Source of the DNA: Symbiodinium natans
Taxonomy: Eukaryota > Sar > Dinophyceae > Suessiales > Symbiodiniaceae
Reading direction: 5' to 3'
DNA length: 25,000 bases
NCBI GenBank assembly: GCA_905221605.1
Contig: CAJNDS010002444.1
Span: forward strand, 56,240-81,239
Part shown: positions 16,210 through 22,919 of the stretch, one piece after another
How the letters are laid out: the number at the start of each line of letters is the position of its first letter
How positions within the stretch are numbered: the first letter of the stretch is position 1
Notes under the pieces: model-generated
Database searches by the model: none
Seen by the model: the letters and a program-made list of their open reading frames with translations, nothing else
What the model was told of the DNA's origin: nothing
Program-made: the position numbers and the translations under genes

Positions 16210-16352
16210 AAACCCGAAAAACATCACCAATCCCTAGATTGCCTCTGGTGTAGAATCGAAAAAAGTCACCAGCTTTCGACTCGATCGGCTCGTCCGTTTT
16301 TTGGCCGACAAAGATCCCGCGAGCTTCCCGTGCACGCCCAAGACTACACCAG

Positions 16353-16481
16353 GTCTTCCAGGACTTTGTGGAGAGCCGCATCCGCTTCGATGCGAATCCC
16401 CCTGCGGATGTGAAAGAACGGCAGAAGCAGGAGCAGGACCTGCGCTGGGCCCAAGCGTTTCGAGGGTTTTTCGGCTCCTAG
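16353..16481 (+). CDS. candidate terminal exon, charged helical peptide
   Basis: After GACTACACCAG the phase-0 frame reads VFQDFVESRIRFDANPPADV, KERQKQEQDLRWAQAF, then RGFFGS and TAG at 16479-16481. The stop is in unique sequence, not in a telomere unit, so it may be a true C-terminus. The same frame is open upstream to at least 16263. It is one of the most coding-like islands here. Family not recognised. Confidence 0.55.
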   Translation, partial: VFQDFVESRIRFDANPPADVKERQKQEQDLRWAQAFRGFFGS

Positions 16482-16618
16482 ACCCTATAAGTCCCTTACC
16501 CCAAGGTGTAGATTTAAGGATGCGACCCCCAGTCGCACTCCCTGGGCTGTTTGTGTGGGGAATGGGTGGGGGGACGGGAGCAACGAAGCTCACTGTAACC
16601 CCCCCTCCCCCTCCCCCA
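16482..16618. other. unique spacer ending in a strong pyrimidine tract
   Basis: About 20 pyrimidines and CAG at 16616-16618 form a good acceptor, but only some 20 bases of CTCTCACGGCC-type sequence follow before TTTAGGG repeats. A microexon is possible, not supported. Confidence 0.35.
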
Positions 16619-16635
16619 GCTCTCACGGCCCAAAC

Positions 16636-16757
16636 CCAGGGTTTGGGTTTAGGGTTTAGGGTTTAGGGTTTAGGGTTTAGGGTTTAGGGTTTAGGGTTTA
16701 GGGTTTAGGGTTTAGGGTTTAGGGTTCAGGGCTTGGGGTTTAGGGTTGTAGGGTTTA
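16636..16757. repeat. telomere-like array (TTTAGGG)n
   Basis: About thirteen near-perfect G-rich units, then degenerate ones. Confidence 0.95.
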
Positions 16758-16765
16758 CCGTTACA

Positions 16766-16840
16766 AGAGTGAAGGTGTCGGAAAAGATCCCGGAACTGAA
16801 GTCCGACAAGGGCGTCAAGCATCCCCAGCTCCTCCCTTAA
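16766..16840 (+). CDS. candidate exon, Lys-rich
   Basis: The frame reads RVKVSEKIPELKSDKGVKHP, then QLLP and TAA at 16838-16840. A second frame (YRYKSEGVGKDPGTEV) is also open. The first has more typical codons. The acceptor may be GTTACAAG. Confidence 0.45.
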   Translation, partial: RVKVSEKIPELKSDKGVKHPQLLP

Positions 16841-16988
16841 AAAACGAGCCCCGAACCCTCAACCCTCAACCCTCAACCCAAAACCCTGAACCGATGGTCC
16901 CCCGTCTACTAACAGTCCTTAATGGGGGAAAACCCTCAAAACCCTGCCTGAAGCTTGAGCCCCCAAAGCCCTCAAGCGCCCTTGCAAG

Positions 16989-17036
16989 GATATGCAGCAG
17001 CGAGTGGAGCTGTTTTTGCGAGGCGGGCGCTTATAG
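16989..17036 (+). CDS. candidate exon ending in a stop outside the repeat
   Basis: After CCCTTGCAAG the phase-0 frame reads DMQQRVELFLRGGRL and ends at TAG 17034-17036. The longer overlapping frame from 16894 runs into CCCCAAA repeat and looks less like protein. Confidence 0.42.
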   Translation, partial: DMQQRVELFLRGGRL

Positions 17037-17058
17037 GGACGCCATGTGGGGCAAACGC

Positions 17059-17182
17059 GAAACCCCAAACCCCAAACCCCAAACCCCAAACCCCAAACCC
17101 CAAACCCCAAACCCCAAACCCTAAACCCTAAACCCTAAACCCTAAACCCTAAACCCTAAACCCTAAACCCTAAACCCTAAAG
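17059..17182. repeat. (CCCCAAA)n block then (CCCTAAA)n block
   Basis: Eight CCCCAAA units switch sharply to nine CCCTAAA units. GTAAGT at 17182 directly after the array is probably chance. Confidence 0.95.
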
Positions 17183-17276
17183 TAAGTCCGTCGAAGAATC
17201 CGCCCGAAACCCCAAGCCCTCAGCCCCAAGCCCTCAGCCCTGAGGTTGGAACTATGGGCCCGTAGTCTGGTCCGTT

Positions 17277-17470
17277 ACCCTTGCTGAGATAGGGATCCGA
17301 AGTACTTGCGCCCTTTTCCTAGCCAAGAGTGGAACTTGAAGCTTTTTGGGTTTTCTTATTCTGTAGGAATAATACCCTTGTTGAGGGATCCGAAGTATTT
17401 GTGCCCTTTGCCTACCTAGCCGAGAGTAGAACTTCATTGTTTTGGGTTTCGTTATTCTGTAGGAAGAATA
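17277..17470 (+). repeat. tandem duplication of a unit of about 95 bp
   Basis: Two diverged copies start ACCCTTGCTGAGATAGGGAT (17277) and ACCCTTGTTGAGGGATCCG (17374). Both contain GATCCGAAGTA, GCCCTTT, CTAGCC, AGAACTT-like and TTATTCTGTAGGAA. The unit is AT-richer than its surroundings. Origin unknown. Confidence 0.75.
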
Positions 17471-17685
17471 AAGTTTAACCTTTTTCCCCTTGGTTGTTGG
17501 AGAGGTAAGTTTTTGATATAGAGTGCATATGATTCCTTTTCCGAAAATCGGGGGGCAGCTGTTTTTGAAGTCCCTTTGAGGGTTTCTATTCTTTTTCGGG
17601 TATCAAAAGGGGTACTTATGTTGGCAGATGCCCATACAAGGGTTGTATAGCAAGGGACCCAAATAAAGGGTCCATGCTGGGACCC
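17471..17685. other. unique AT-richer stretch, no gene seen
   Basis: No exon context. A piece near 17628-17670 (GCCCATAC, GTATAG, AAGGGACC) weakly resembles the 3' part of MITE family A. Confidence 0.4.
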
Positions 17686-17832
17686 GAACCCCGAACCCCT
17701 AAACCCTAAACCCTAGACCCTAAACCCTAGACCCTAAACCCTAAACCCTAAACCCTAAACCCTAAACCCTAAACCCTAAACCCTAAACCCTAAACCCTAA
17801 ACCCTAAACCCTAAACCCTAAACCCTAAACCC
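17686..17832. repeat. telomere-like array (CCCTAAA)n
   Basis: About nineteen units, nearly perfect after 17725. Confidence 0.95.
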
Positions 17833-17845
17833 AGGCCTTTGCCAG

Positions 17846-17920
17846 TTCTGCCCCTCCGCGAGCTGCATGGTGAAGCTGGTACTCCACGCTCGGCGTCTTG
17901 GCTTCCCATATCCTCAGTAG
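17846..17920 (+). CDS. candidate exon between opposite telomere arrays
   Basis: After CCTTTGCCAG the phase-0 frame reads FCPSASCMVKLVLHARRLGF, then PYPQ and TAG 17918-17920, followed at once by TTTAGGG repeats. A CCCTAAA array lies on the left and a TTTAGGG array on the right. Confidence 0.5.
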   Translation, partial: FCPSASCMVKLVLHARRLGFPYPQ

Positions 17921-17967
17921 GGTTTAGGGTTTAGGGTTTAGGGTTTAGGGTTTAGGGTTTAGGGTTA
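17920..17967. repeat. telomere-like array (TTTAGGG)n
   Basis: Six to seven perfect units right after the candidate exon 17846-17920. Confidence 0.9.
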
Positions 17968-18119
17968 GGGAACTCGGGTTTTGGGGAGTTCGGAGGCTTT
18001 CGGGTTTAGGGTTTGTTTAGGGTTTAGGGGTTTGTTGAGGGTTTTTTGCGGGTTTTTTGGGTCCACGATTGGGTTCCTTATTTTTCCCCTTCAGACTTTG
18101 GTTCTTGCTTGAGGTGCAG

Positions 18120-18240
18120 GAGCGGCCCTTTGGCCGGGGTAGCTACAACACGTTCCCCTTTCCCTTCCCCGCAAGTCTAAAAACACCCGTACAGCCGGAG
18201 CTTACATACAAGCGCAAAGCCTCCCTGGCCCCCACACCTT
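18120..18240 (+). CDS. candidate exon(s), unknown gene
   Basis: After TTGAGGTGCAG the phase-0 frame reads ERPFGRGSYNT, then FPFPFPASLKTPVQPEL, then TYKRKASLAPTP, reaching TAA at a CCCCAAG unit. The central T/C-rich piece ending CCCCGCAAG may instead be a pyrimidine tract that splits this into two exons. Confidence 0.45.
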
Positions 18241-18336
18241 AAACCCCAAGCCTACCCTAAACCCTAAACCCTGAACCCTAAACCCGAAACCCTAAACCCT
18301 GAGTCCCAAGCCCCCTGAACCTCGAAGCCCAAGCGC

Positions 18337-18396
18337 CGACACGGGGGGTTGTGTCGAGGAAGACCCTGGAGTCGCTGGTGGAGGCCAGTTGCTTGA
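18337..18396 (+). CDS. candidate exon abutting a telomere array
   Basis: The frame reads TRGVVSRKTLESLVEASCL and ends at TTGAGG, followed by GTTTAGGGG. An AG in GCCCAAG at 18333 is the likely acceptor. Confidence 0.45.
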   Translation, partial: RHGGLCRGRPWSRWWRPVA

Positions 18397-18830
18397 GGGT
18401 TTAGGGGTTTAGGGTTTAGGGTGTAGTGTTTAGGGTTTTGGGTGTAGGGTTTAGGGTTTAGGGCTTAGGGTTTAGGGTTTAGGCTGCGGGTAGGTTTAGG
18501 AGGTTTAGCGGGTTCGGGGTTTAGGGGCTTTAGGGAGTAGGGGGGAAGGGGCTTTAGGGGGTTTAGGGGCTTTAGGGGCTTTGGGGGGTTTAGGGGGTTT
18601 AGGGGCTTTAGGGGGTTTAGGGGGTTTAGGGGGTTTAGGGGGTTTTCGGGGTTTAGGGGGTTTTGGGGGGTGAGGGGTTGAGGGGGCAGCAACTTCGAGC
18701 TCCAAGTCGCAGCGTAGGGATGTAGGGTTGAAAGCCTAGGGGTTAGGGTTTAGGGTTTAGGGGTTGAGGGTTTAGGATTCAGGGTTTAGGGTTTAGGGTG
18801 TAGCGCTTAAAGGTTTAGGGTTTAGGGTTC
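18397..18830. repeat. telomere-like and GGTTTAGGGGC-type arrays
   Basis: TTTAGGG units at 18397-18480, a homogenised block of GGTTTAGGGG and GGCTTTAGGGG units at 18500-18680, then TTTAGGG units to 18830. The Pro/Lys-rich frames on the - strand are repeat products. Confidence 0.85.
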
Positions 18831-18920
18831 AGGCGCTTTTGGGGAAATTTTGAGGTGGGCTTGGGCCTCAGGGCAGCCACCTTCTTGAACGGCTGCCTTC
18901 ACCTCTGACCTTGTCCTAAG

Positions 18921-19011
18921 AAGCTTCTGCGCCCGAAAGAAGCCCCGCACAGCCCGTAGACTCGACTTTCATCTGCCAGGGCCCCCGAGTCGACGCCGAT
19001 TCGGGGCTTGG
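18921..19011 (+). CDS. two small candidate exons (18921-18955 and about 18989-19011)
   Basis: A long pyrimidine-rich tract ending TCCTAAG precedes KLLRPKEAPHS, which is followed by GTAGAC. Then CATCTGCCAG precedes a short frame APESTPIRG. The second would lie at the edge of MITE A1. The first is better supported. Confidence 0.35.
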
Positions 19012-19032
19012 GGTATAGGGTTTAGGCTTCTT

Positions 19033-19160
19033 CTGAGGGCAGTTTCACGGGCCCTTACCTCCCTTTAAGGGGTTCGGATGTAAGGACCCCTGGGGTATAT
19101 AAAGGGGTATATCAAGGGCACCCTTTTAAGGGCCCATACCGGACCATGTAACTACCCCAA
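19033..19160. mobile_element. MITE family A, copy 1
   Basis: Starts GAGGGCAGTTTCACGGGCCC and ends ACCATGTAACTACCCC; the ends are inverted copies of GGGGTAGTTACATGG with mismatches. Inside are GGTTC(G/T)GATGT, GGGGTATATAA and GGGCCCATAC, shared with the other copies. No coding capacity. Confidence 0.75.
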
Positions 19161-19194
19161 AGATGAAGATTTCTGAGACGTACCTTTGGGGTAG
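19152..19194. repeat. 11-bp perfect inverted repeat
   Basis: CTACCCCAAAG at 19152-19162 is the reverse complement of CTTTGGGGTAG at 19184-19194, with a 21-base loop. It overlaps the right end of MITE A1 and may be a partial second end. Confidence 0.7.
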
Positions 19195-19254
19195 GAACCT
19201 CCCCAGATTTGCCGGGACTCACGTCCCCGAAGCTTTGGGATCTGTGCGTTTGGG

Positions 19255-19355
19255 GGGTTTAGGGTTTAAAGGGTTTAGGGTTTAGGGTTTAGGGATTGGG
19301 GTTTAGGGTTTAGGGTTTAGGGTTTAGGGTTTAGGGTTTAGGGTTTAGGGGTTTA
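19255..19355. repeat. telomere-like array (TTTAGGG)n
   Basis: About fourteen units, mostly perfect. Confidence 0.95.
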
Positions 19356-19411
19356 GGGAGAGGGTTTGGGGTTTTGGGGCTTCTCCGAACACCGCCGCAC
19401 CGCCTCTGCAG

Positions 19412-19555
19412 GTCATGATTCCCATGATCTTCAGCCGCTTCCGATCACTCAACTTCGGCAAGGCACGAAGAGGGCTTGTTGGGTCTCAGCACTCCGGGGC
19501 CTTGGGGGGGTTTATGTATACCTTCAACCCGAATCCCGCAGACTTAAAGCCCTAA
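19412..19555 (+). CDS. candidate exon, unknown gene
   Basis: After CGCCTCTGCAG the phase-0 frame reads VMIPMIFSRFRSLNFGKARR, then GLVGSQHSGALGGF, then MYTFNPNPADLKP, and stops at TAA of a CCCTAAA unit. The first 20 residues look most protein-like. A GC donor after GGCAAG is possible and would leave a 51-nt exon. Confidence 0.5.
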   Translation, partial: VMIPMIFSRFRSLNFGKARRGLVGSQHSGALGGFMYTFNPNPADLKP

Positions 19556-19669
19556 ACCCTAAGTTTTCAACCCTAAAGATATCTAAAAACCGTAAATCCT
19601 AAACCTGAACTAAGAGGCCTCGCGCTGGAACCGCCCTTAGCTGTTGGCGGGGGGTGGGGGAGTTAACTC

Positions 19670-19746
19670 TCGGAGTTCTCGCGGCCGAAAACTCCCCAAA
19701 ATGGCGCCGTTGAGCTTTTCAGAGGGATGGACTTTGGGTTCATCAG
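19670..19746 (+). CDS. candidate exon with GTGGGT donor
   Basis: The frame reads FSRPKTPQNGAVELFRGM, then DFGFI, and leaves AG before GTGGGT at 19747. A second frame (MAPLSFSEGWTLG) is also open. The donor supports the first one. Confidence 0.45.
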
Positions 19747-19933
19747 GTGGGTTTACGGCTTAGGGTTTAGGGTTTAGGGTTTAGGCGCTCAGGTTGTAGT
19801 TTTGTGTTTAGGGGCTAGGACTGGGATTTTGAAGGCTCAATGGGGTTGGTTTGGGGCATAGGGTTTAGGGTTTAGGATTTCGGGTTTCGGGTTTAGGGTT
19901 TAGGGTTTAGGGTTTTCGGGCTTGAGGTTTCCC

Positions 19934-20090
19934 TAAGGGTAGTTTCGTGGGCCCTTGACGTGGCCCCTGGCCTCCCTTAAAGGGTTCTGATGTGCGGGCC
20001 CAGACTTTGTATAGGGTATATAGTATATAAAGGGTGTATAAGGGGTCTCTTTTAAAAGGGCCCATACTAAGGGACCATGTACATACCCTA
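19934..20090. mobile_element. MITE family A, copy 2
   Basis: Starts TAAGGGTAGTTTCGTGGGCC and ends GACCATGTACATACCCTA. It shares the central GGTTCTGATGT, TATAGGGTATATA, GGGGTCTCTTTT and GGGCCCATACTAAGG words with copies 1, 3 and 5. Confidence 0.8.
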
Positions 20091-20164
20091 AGAGTTTCGC
20101 TGAGTGTTAGGCTCAGGGGTGTTAGGGAGTCTGGGGCCTAGATGTTGAAACGTCGCGAACTAAC

Positions 20165-20295
20165 TCCCGTGAACCCCTAAACCCTAAACCATAAACCTTA
20201 AACCCCAAACCCTAAACCCTTAAACCCTTTCACCCGTAAACCCTTACCCCCTAAACCCTAAACCCTAAACCCTAAACCATAAACCCTAAACCCAA
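20165..20295. repeat. telomere-like array, CCCTAAA with variants
   Basis: About sixteen diverged units including CCCTTAAA and CCCGTAAA. Confidence 0.85.
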
Positions 20296-20324
20296 ATGAA
20301 GCTCAACACCCTTTGTTCTGGCAG

Positions 20325-20411
20325 GAGGATAAGGAACAGCTTCGACTCATGATCACGAACGGTGCCACGCCCTTCATGCCTCCTGTGCTGCATGTGTTGA
20401 GGGAGCCCTAA
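20325..20411 (+). CDS. candidate exon running into CCC TAA
   Basis: After TTTGTTCTGGCAG the phase-0 frame reads EDKEQLRLMITNGATPFMPP, then VLHVLREP, and stops at the TAA of the first CCCTAAA unit. Acceptor and codons look good. The donor is not GT; GA (as in GAGCCC) has been described in dinoflagellates. Not recognised. Confidence 0.55.
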   Translation, partial: EDKEQLRLMITNGATPFMPPVLHVLREP

Positions 20412-20580
20412 ACCCTACTTAAACCCTACACCCTAAACCCTAAACCCTAAACCCTAACCCCTAAACCCTAAACCCTAAACCCTAAACCCTAAACCCTAAA
20501 CCCTAAACCCTAAACCCTAAACTCTAACCCCTAAACCCTAAACCCCAAACCCTTAACCCTAAACCCTAAACCCTAAACCC
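20409..20580. repeat. telomere-like array (CCCTAAA)n
   Basis: About 23 units with few variants. Confidence 0.95.
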
Positions 20581-20585
20581 CCAAC

Positions 20586-20645
20586 GGTCGCTCTTTGGTC
20601 CTCCTTCAGTTTGCCCTTCAAAAATCTCCAAGCCGTAAGCCCTAA
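20586..20645 (+). repeat. 60-bp direct repeat, copy 1 (exon-like)
   Basis: This copy and 20745-20805 share GGTCCTCCTTC(A/G)GTTTGC, CCCTTCAA and AAGCCGTAAGCCCTAAAC. Copy 1 has CTCCTTCAG, then 25 nt (FALQKSPS), then GTAAGC, a perfect exon layout. Copy 2 has CGG where the AG should be. Confidence 0.6.
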
Positions 20646-20688
20646 ACACTAAACCCTGAACCCTAAACCCTAAACCCTAAACCCTTAG

Positions 20689-20739
20689 GGCTTGGGGTGC
20701 CCTACGTGTTTGGTAGCACCCTGAAAGCACAACACTTCG
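20689..20739 (+). CDS. candidate exon between the two direct repeats
   Basis: After CCCTTAG the frame reads LGVPYVFGSTLKAQHFEA up to a C-run. The frame stays open through direct-repeat copy 2. No clear donor. Confidence 0.4.
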
Positions 20740-20744
20740 AAGCC

Positions 20745-20805
20745 CCCCCTCGGTGGCTTTTTGGTCCTCCTTCGGTTTGCCCTTCAACAAACCCCAAGCC
20801 GTAAG
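20745..20805 (+). repeat. 60-bp direct repeat, copy 2 (acceptor lost)
   Basis: See 20586-20645. The acceptor-like CAG is CGG here. Confidence 0.6.
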
Positions 20806-20944
20806 CCCTAAACCCTAAACCCCTGCACCTCACCGCAAACCCTAAACCCTAAACCCTACACGCTCGAACCCCCCCCCCCCCCCAAAGAAAAAAAAAACCC
20901 TAAGCTCGGAGCATTTTTCTGAGAACACCCCCCCGGGATCTCAG

Positions 20945-21059
20945 GCATTGTGACGAGGCGGCCATCGCCCTGCTCCAGAACCAGAATCACCCCAACGAGG
21001 CCTTCAACCAGAGGGATGCTCGGCGTTGTAGTAGGAAACCTTGGGACCTTAAGCCGTAA
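20945..21059 (+). CDS. candidate exon, ankyrin-like peptide
   Basis: After GGGATCTCAG one base precedes the frame HCDEAAIALLQNQNHPNEAF, then NQRDARRCSRKPWDLK, which stops at TAA of a CCGTAAA unit. The pattern 'DEAAIALLQ..(9)..N.RDARR' resembles the second helix and turn of ankyrin repeats common in dinoflagellate proteins. A single unit is weak evidence, so the family is a suggestion. The neighbouring arrays are telomere-like. Confidence 0.5.
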
Positions 21060-21186
21060 ACTCTAAACCCGAAGCCTTAAGCCCAAAGCCCAAAGCCCAA
21101 AGCCCAAAGCCCTAAGCCCTAAGCCCTAAGCCCTAAACCGCAAAATCTAAACGCCACGCCATAAACACTAAAACCCTAAACCCCGC
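21060..21186. repeat. telomere-like array, CCCAAAG and CCCTAAG blocks
   Basis: Five CCCAAAG units, then CCCTAAG units, then degenerate ones. Confidence 0.85.
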
Positions 21187-21192
21187 CTGCCG

Positions 21193-21227
21193 TTTTTTTT
21201 TTTTTTTTGGGGGGGGGGGGGGGGGGG
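21193..21227. repeat. T16 followed directly by a G run
   Basis: A pure T run changes into a pure G run of about 18 bases. Such a junction is prone to slippage and could also mark an assembly or cloning problem. Confidence 0.9.
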
Positions 21228-21352
21228 CGGGTTCAGGAGTTTAGGGGTTAAGTGTCGTGGGTAAGGGTTCAGGGGTTTTTACATAGGGTTTTCGGGGTTC
21301 GGCTTTTGGGTGTGGTGGCGATTAGGGGAGGTTGAAGGGTTTTTTTGTGCTT

Positions 21353-21440
21353 GGAGTTTAAGGCTTTGAGGGCTTTAAGGGCTTTAAGGGCCTTAAGGGC
21401 CTTAAGGGCTTTTGCGGCTTTTACGGCTGCTAGGGCTTTA
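21353..21440 (+). repeat. 9-bp minisatellite, GGCTTTAAG-type
   Basis: About eight units of GGCTTTAAG/GGCCTTAAG. The multiple-of-three period leaves open frames (ALRALRALRA and its antisense AL-K repeat) that are not good gene evidence. Confidence 0.85.
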
Positions 21441-21550
21441 GTGGGATGGAGTGGGTCAGAGTTTGAAGGCGTTGAGGGAGAAGGGGTTGGCGCCTCAGGG
21501 TTTGAGGAAGAGCAGGTGGCCCCTAAGTCCCCGATCTTGAGCCCGTTGTC

Positions 21551-21690
21551 TAAGGGTAGTTGCATGGGCCTGATATGGTCCCTTACCTCCTTTAAAGGGT
21601 TCTGGAGTATTGGCCCTTGGGTTGTATAGGGTATATAAGGGGTATATAAGGGGTCCCCTTTCAAGGGCCCATACTAAGGCACCATGTAAT
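21551..21690. mobile_element. MITE family A, copy 3
   Basis: Starts TAAGGGTAGTTGCATGGGCC and ends GCACCATGTAATTGGCC. It is the best uninterrupted comparison for copy 4: it has GTATAGGGTATATAAGGGG where copy 4 carries the telomere array. Confidence 0.8.
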
Positions 21691-21766
21691 TGGCCGAAGA
21701 TGCTGAGCCGGAAACCTTGTAAACCTCAATGCGCGGAGCCCGCAAGGCACCCCGATCCTCCTGAGC

Positions 21767-21930
21767 ACCCTAAACCCTAAACCCTAAACCCTACACCCTA
21801 CACCCTAAACCCTAAACCCTAAACCCTAAACCCTAAACCCTAAACCCTAAACCCTAAATCCTAAACCCTAAACCCTAAACCCGAAACCCTAAACCGCAAA
21901 CACTCAACCCTAAAACTGTGAATCCTAACC
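21767..21930. repeat. telomere-like array CCCTAAA
   Basis: About eighteen units with CCCTACA and CCCGAAA variants at the edges. Confidence 0.95.
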
Positions 21931-21936
21931 CCGAAG

Positions 21937-22003
21937 CCAATATGTGGGAGTCCTGGAGCCAAGGAAATTGTTGACTTCATCAAGTTGATGACGCAGCAAG
22001 GAG
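21937..22003 (+). CDS. candidate exon, unknown gene
   Basis: After CCCCGAAG the frame reads PICGSPGAKEIVDFIKLMTQ, then QG, leaving one base before GTGGGG at 22004. The TTTAGGG array starts two bases further on. Confidence 0.5.
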
Positions 22004-22210
22004 GTGGGGTTTAGGGTTTAGGGTTTAGGGTTTAGGGTTAAGGGTTTAGGGTTTAGGGTGGAAGGGGTGGTGGGGGCTTATAGGGTTTCGGGTCTATAGT
22101 CTAGGGTTTAAACCCTACACCTTACACCCTAAACCCTAATCCCTAACCCTAAACCCTAAACCTTAAACCCGAAACCCCCAGGGTTTAGGGTGGTTTAGGG
22201 TTTAGGGTTT
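22004..22210. repeat. telomere-like arrays with a head-to-head junction
   Basis: TTTAGGG units at 22009-22058. At about 22103-22118 TAGGGTTTAAACCCTA, a perfect 16-bp palindrome, joins G-rich to C-rich orientation. CCCTAAA units follow to about 22175, then TTTAGGG units again. Confidence 0.85.
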
Positions 22211-22548
22211 TGTCAAGCAAGGCTGCATTGGGTTCTGGGTTCAGGGTCAGAGGTTTTGAGTTCAGTATTTGGGGTATCTCTGAGGGGCACAAGGGACCCC
22301 ACAAGCCCGACACCCGACCGGCCCCTTCCCAAGGCAACTCCTAAACCCTTATATAAACCCCGAAACCCTGAAACCCCAACCACATGACTCTACGCTCCTA
22401 AAACCCCGAAACCCCCTAAGCCCTGATGCCCTAAACCCCTCTAAACGCCCTTAACTCTGAACCCACCCAGCCCCTAAACCAAAACCCTAAACGCCTAAAA
22501 TCCTCAACCCCTCAACCCTAGAACCCTAATCCCCTTCACCCCTGAAAC
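22211..22548. other. unique and degenerate C-rich sequence
   Basis: A unique piece at 22211-22335 without splice context, then strongly diverged CCCTAAA-like units to 22548. No gene supported. Confidence 0.5.
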
Positions 22549-22549
22549 C

Positions 22550-22609
22550 ATGCCTGGCTTCCAAAGCATCCTCGTCGCTCACCAAACGCTGAACTTTCAT
22601 GGGCTATAG
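22550..22609 (+). CDS. very short ATG frame or candidate exon
   Basis: ATG at 22550 opens 19 codons (MPGFQSILVAHQTLNFHGL) and TAG. It is unique sequence with ordinary codons, but so short that chance is likely. Confidence 0.2.
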   Translation: MPGFQSILVAHQTLNFHGL

Positions 22610-22630
22610 GGATTAGAGGGGCTAGGGGAC

Positions 22631-22853
22631 TAAAGGGTAGTTATCGAGGGTTCTGAAGTATGGGCCCTTGGGTGCTATAGGGTAGGGTTTAGGGTTTAGG
22701 GTTTAGGGTTTAGGGTTTAGGGTTTAGGGTTTAGGGTTTAGGGTTTAGGGTTTAGGGTTTAGGGTTTAGGGTTTAGGGTTTAGGGTTTAGGGTTTAGGGT
22801 TTAGGGTTTAGGGTTTAGGGTACATAAGCGGTATACAAGGGGTCTACAAGGGA
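22631..22853. mobile_element. MITE family A, copy 4, split by a telomere array
   Basis: The left part (22631-22684) matches AAGGGTAGTTA, GGGTTCTGAAGTATGGGCCC and CTATAGGGTA of the other copies. The right part (22821-22853) matches TACATAAGCGGTATACAAGG and GGTCTACAAGG. A perfect array lies between. Sequence between the left terminal repeat and GGTTCTG is deleted and the right terminal repeat is missing. Confidence 0.75.
22685..22820. repeat. perfect telomere array inside MITE family A
   Basis: 136 bases: GGG plus 19 perfect TTTAGGG units, without a single variant. GGGTA stands on both sides of the array. Its purity contrasts with most other arrays in the window and suggests a recent origin. 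Confidence 0.97.
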
Positions 22854-22862
22854 TCCCCGGAG

Positions 22863-22909
22863 GCACCGTTCGCCCAGCGGGCCCCCAGCTGACACCCGGC
22901 GGCAGACGA
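22863..22909 (+). CDS. candidate exon with GTACGT donor
   Basis: Between CCCCGGAG and GTACGT the frame reads GTVRPAGPQLTPGGRR. The donor word is the same as that of the gene B intron. Not recognised. Confidence 0.35.
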
Positions 22910-22919
22910 GTACGTTAAG

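Noticed and set aside
16069-16413. 114-codon Thr/Arg/Pro frame and its antisense Cys/Arg frame
   Set aside because: Both come from the CACGCA/CACCGA microsatellite. The supported coding frame at 16353-16481 is a different one.
18465-18705. Pro/Lys/Leu-rich - strand frames
   Set aside because: They are translations of the GGTTTAGGGG block.
21269-21664. 131- and 94-codon frames on opposite strands
   Set aside because: They cross the 9-bp minisatellite and MITE copy 3, with no splice or start context.
22550-22609. Short peptide gene
   Set aside because: Listed only at low confidence; 19 codons after an ATG are expected by chance in this much sequence.
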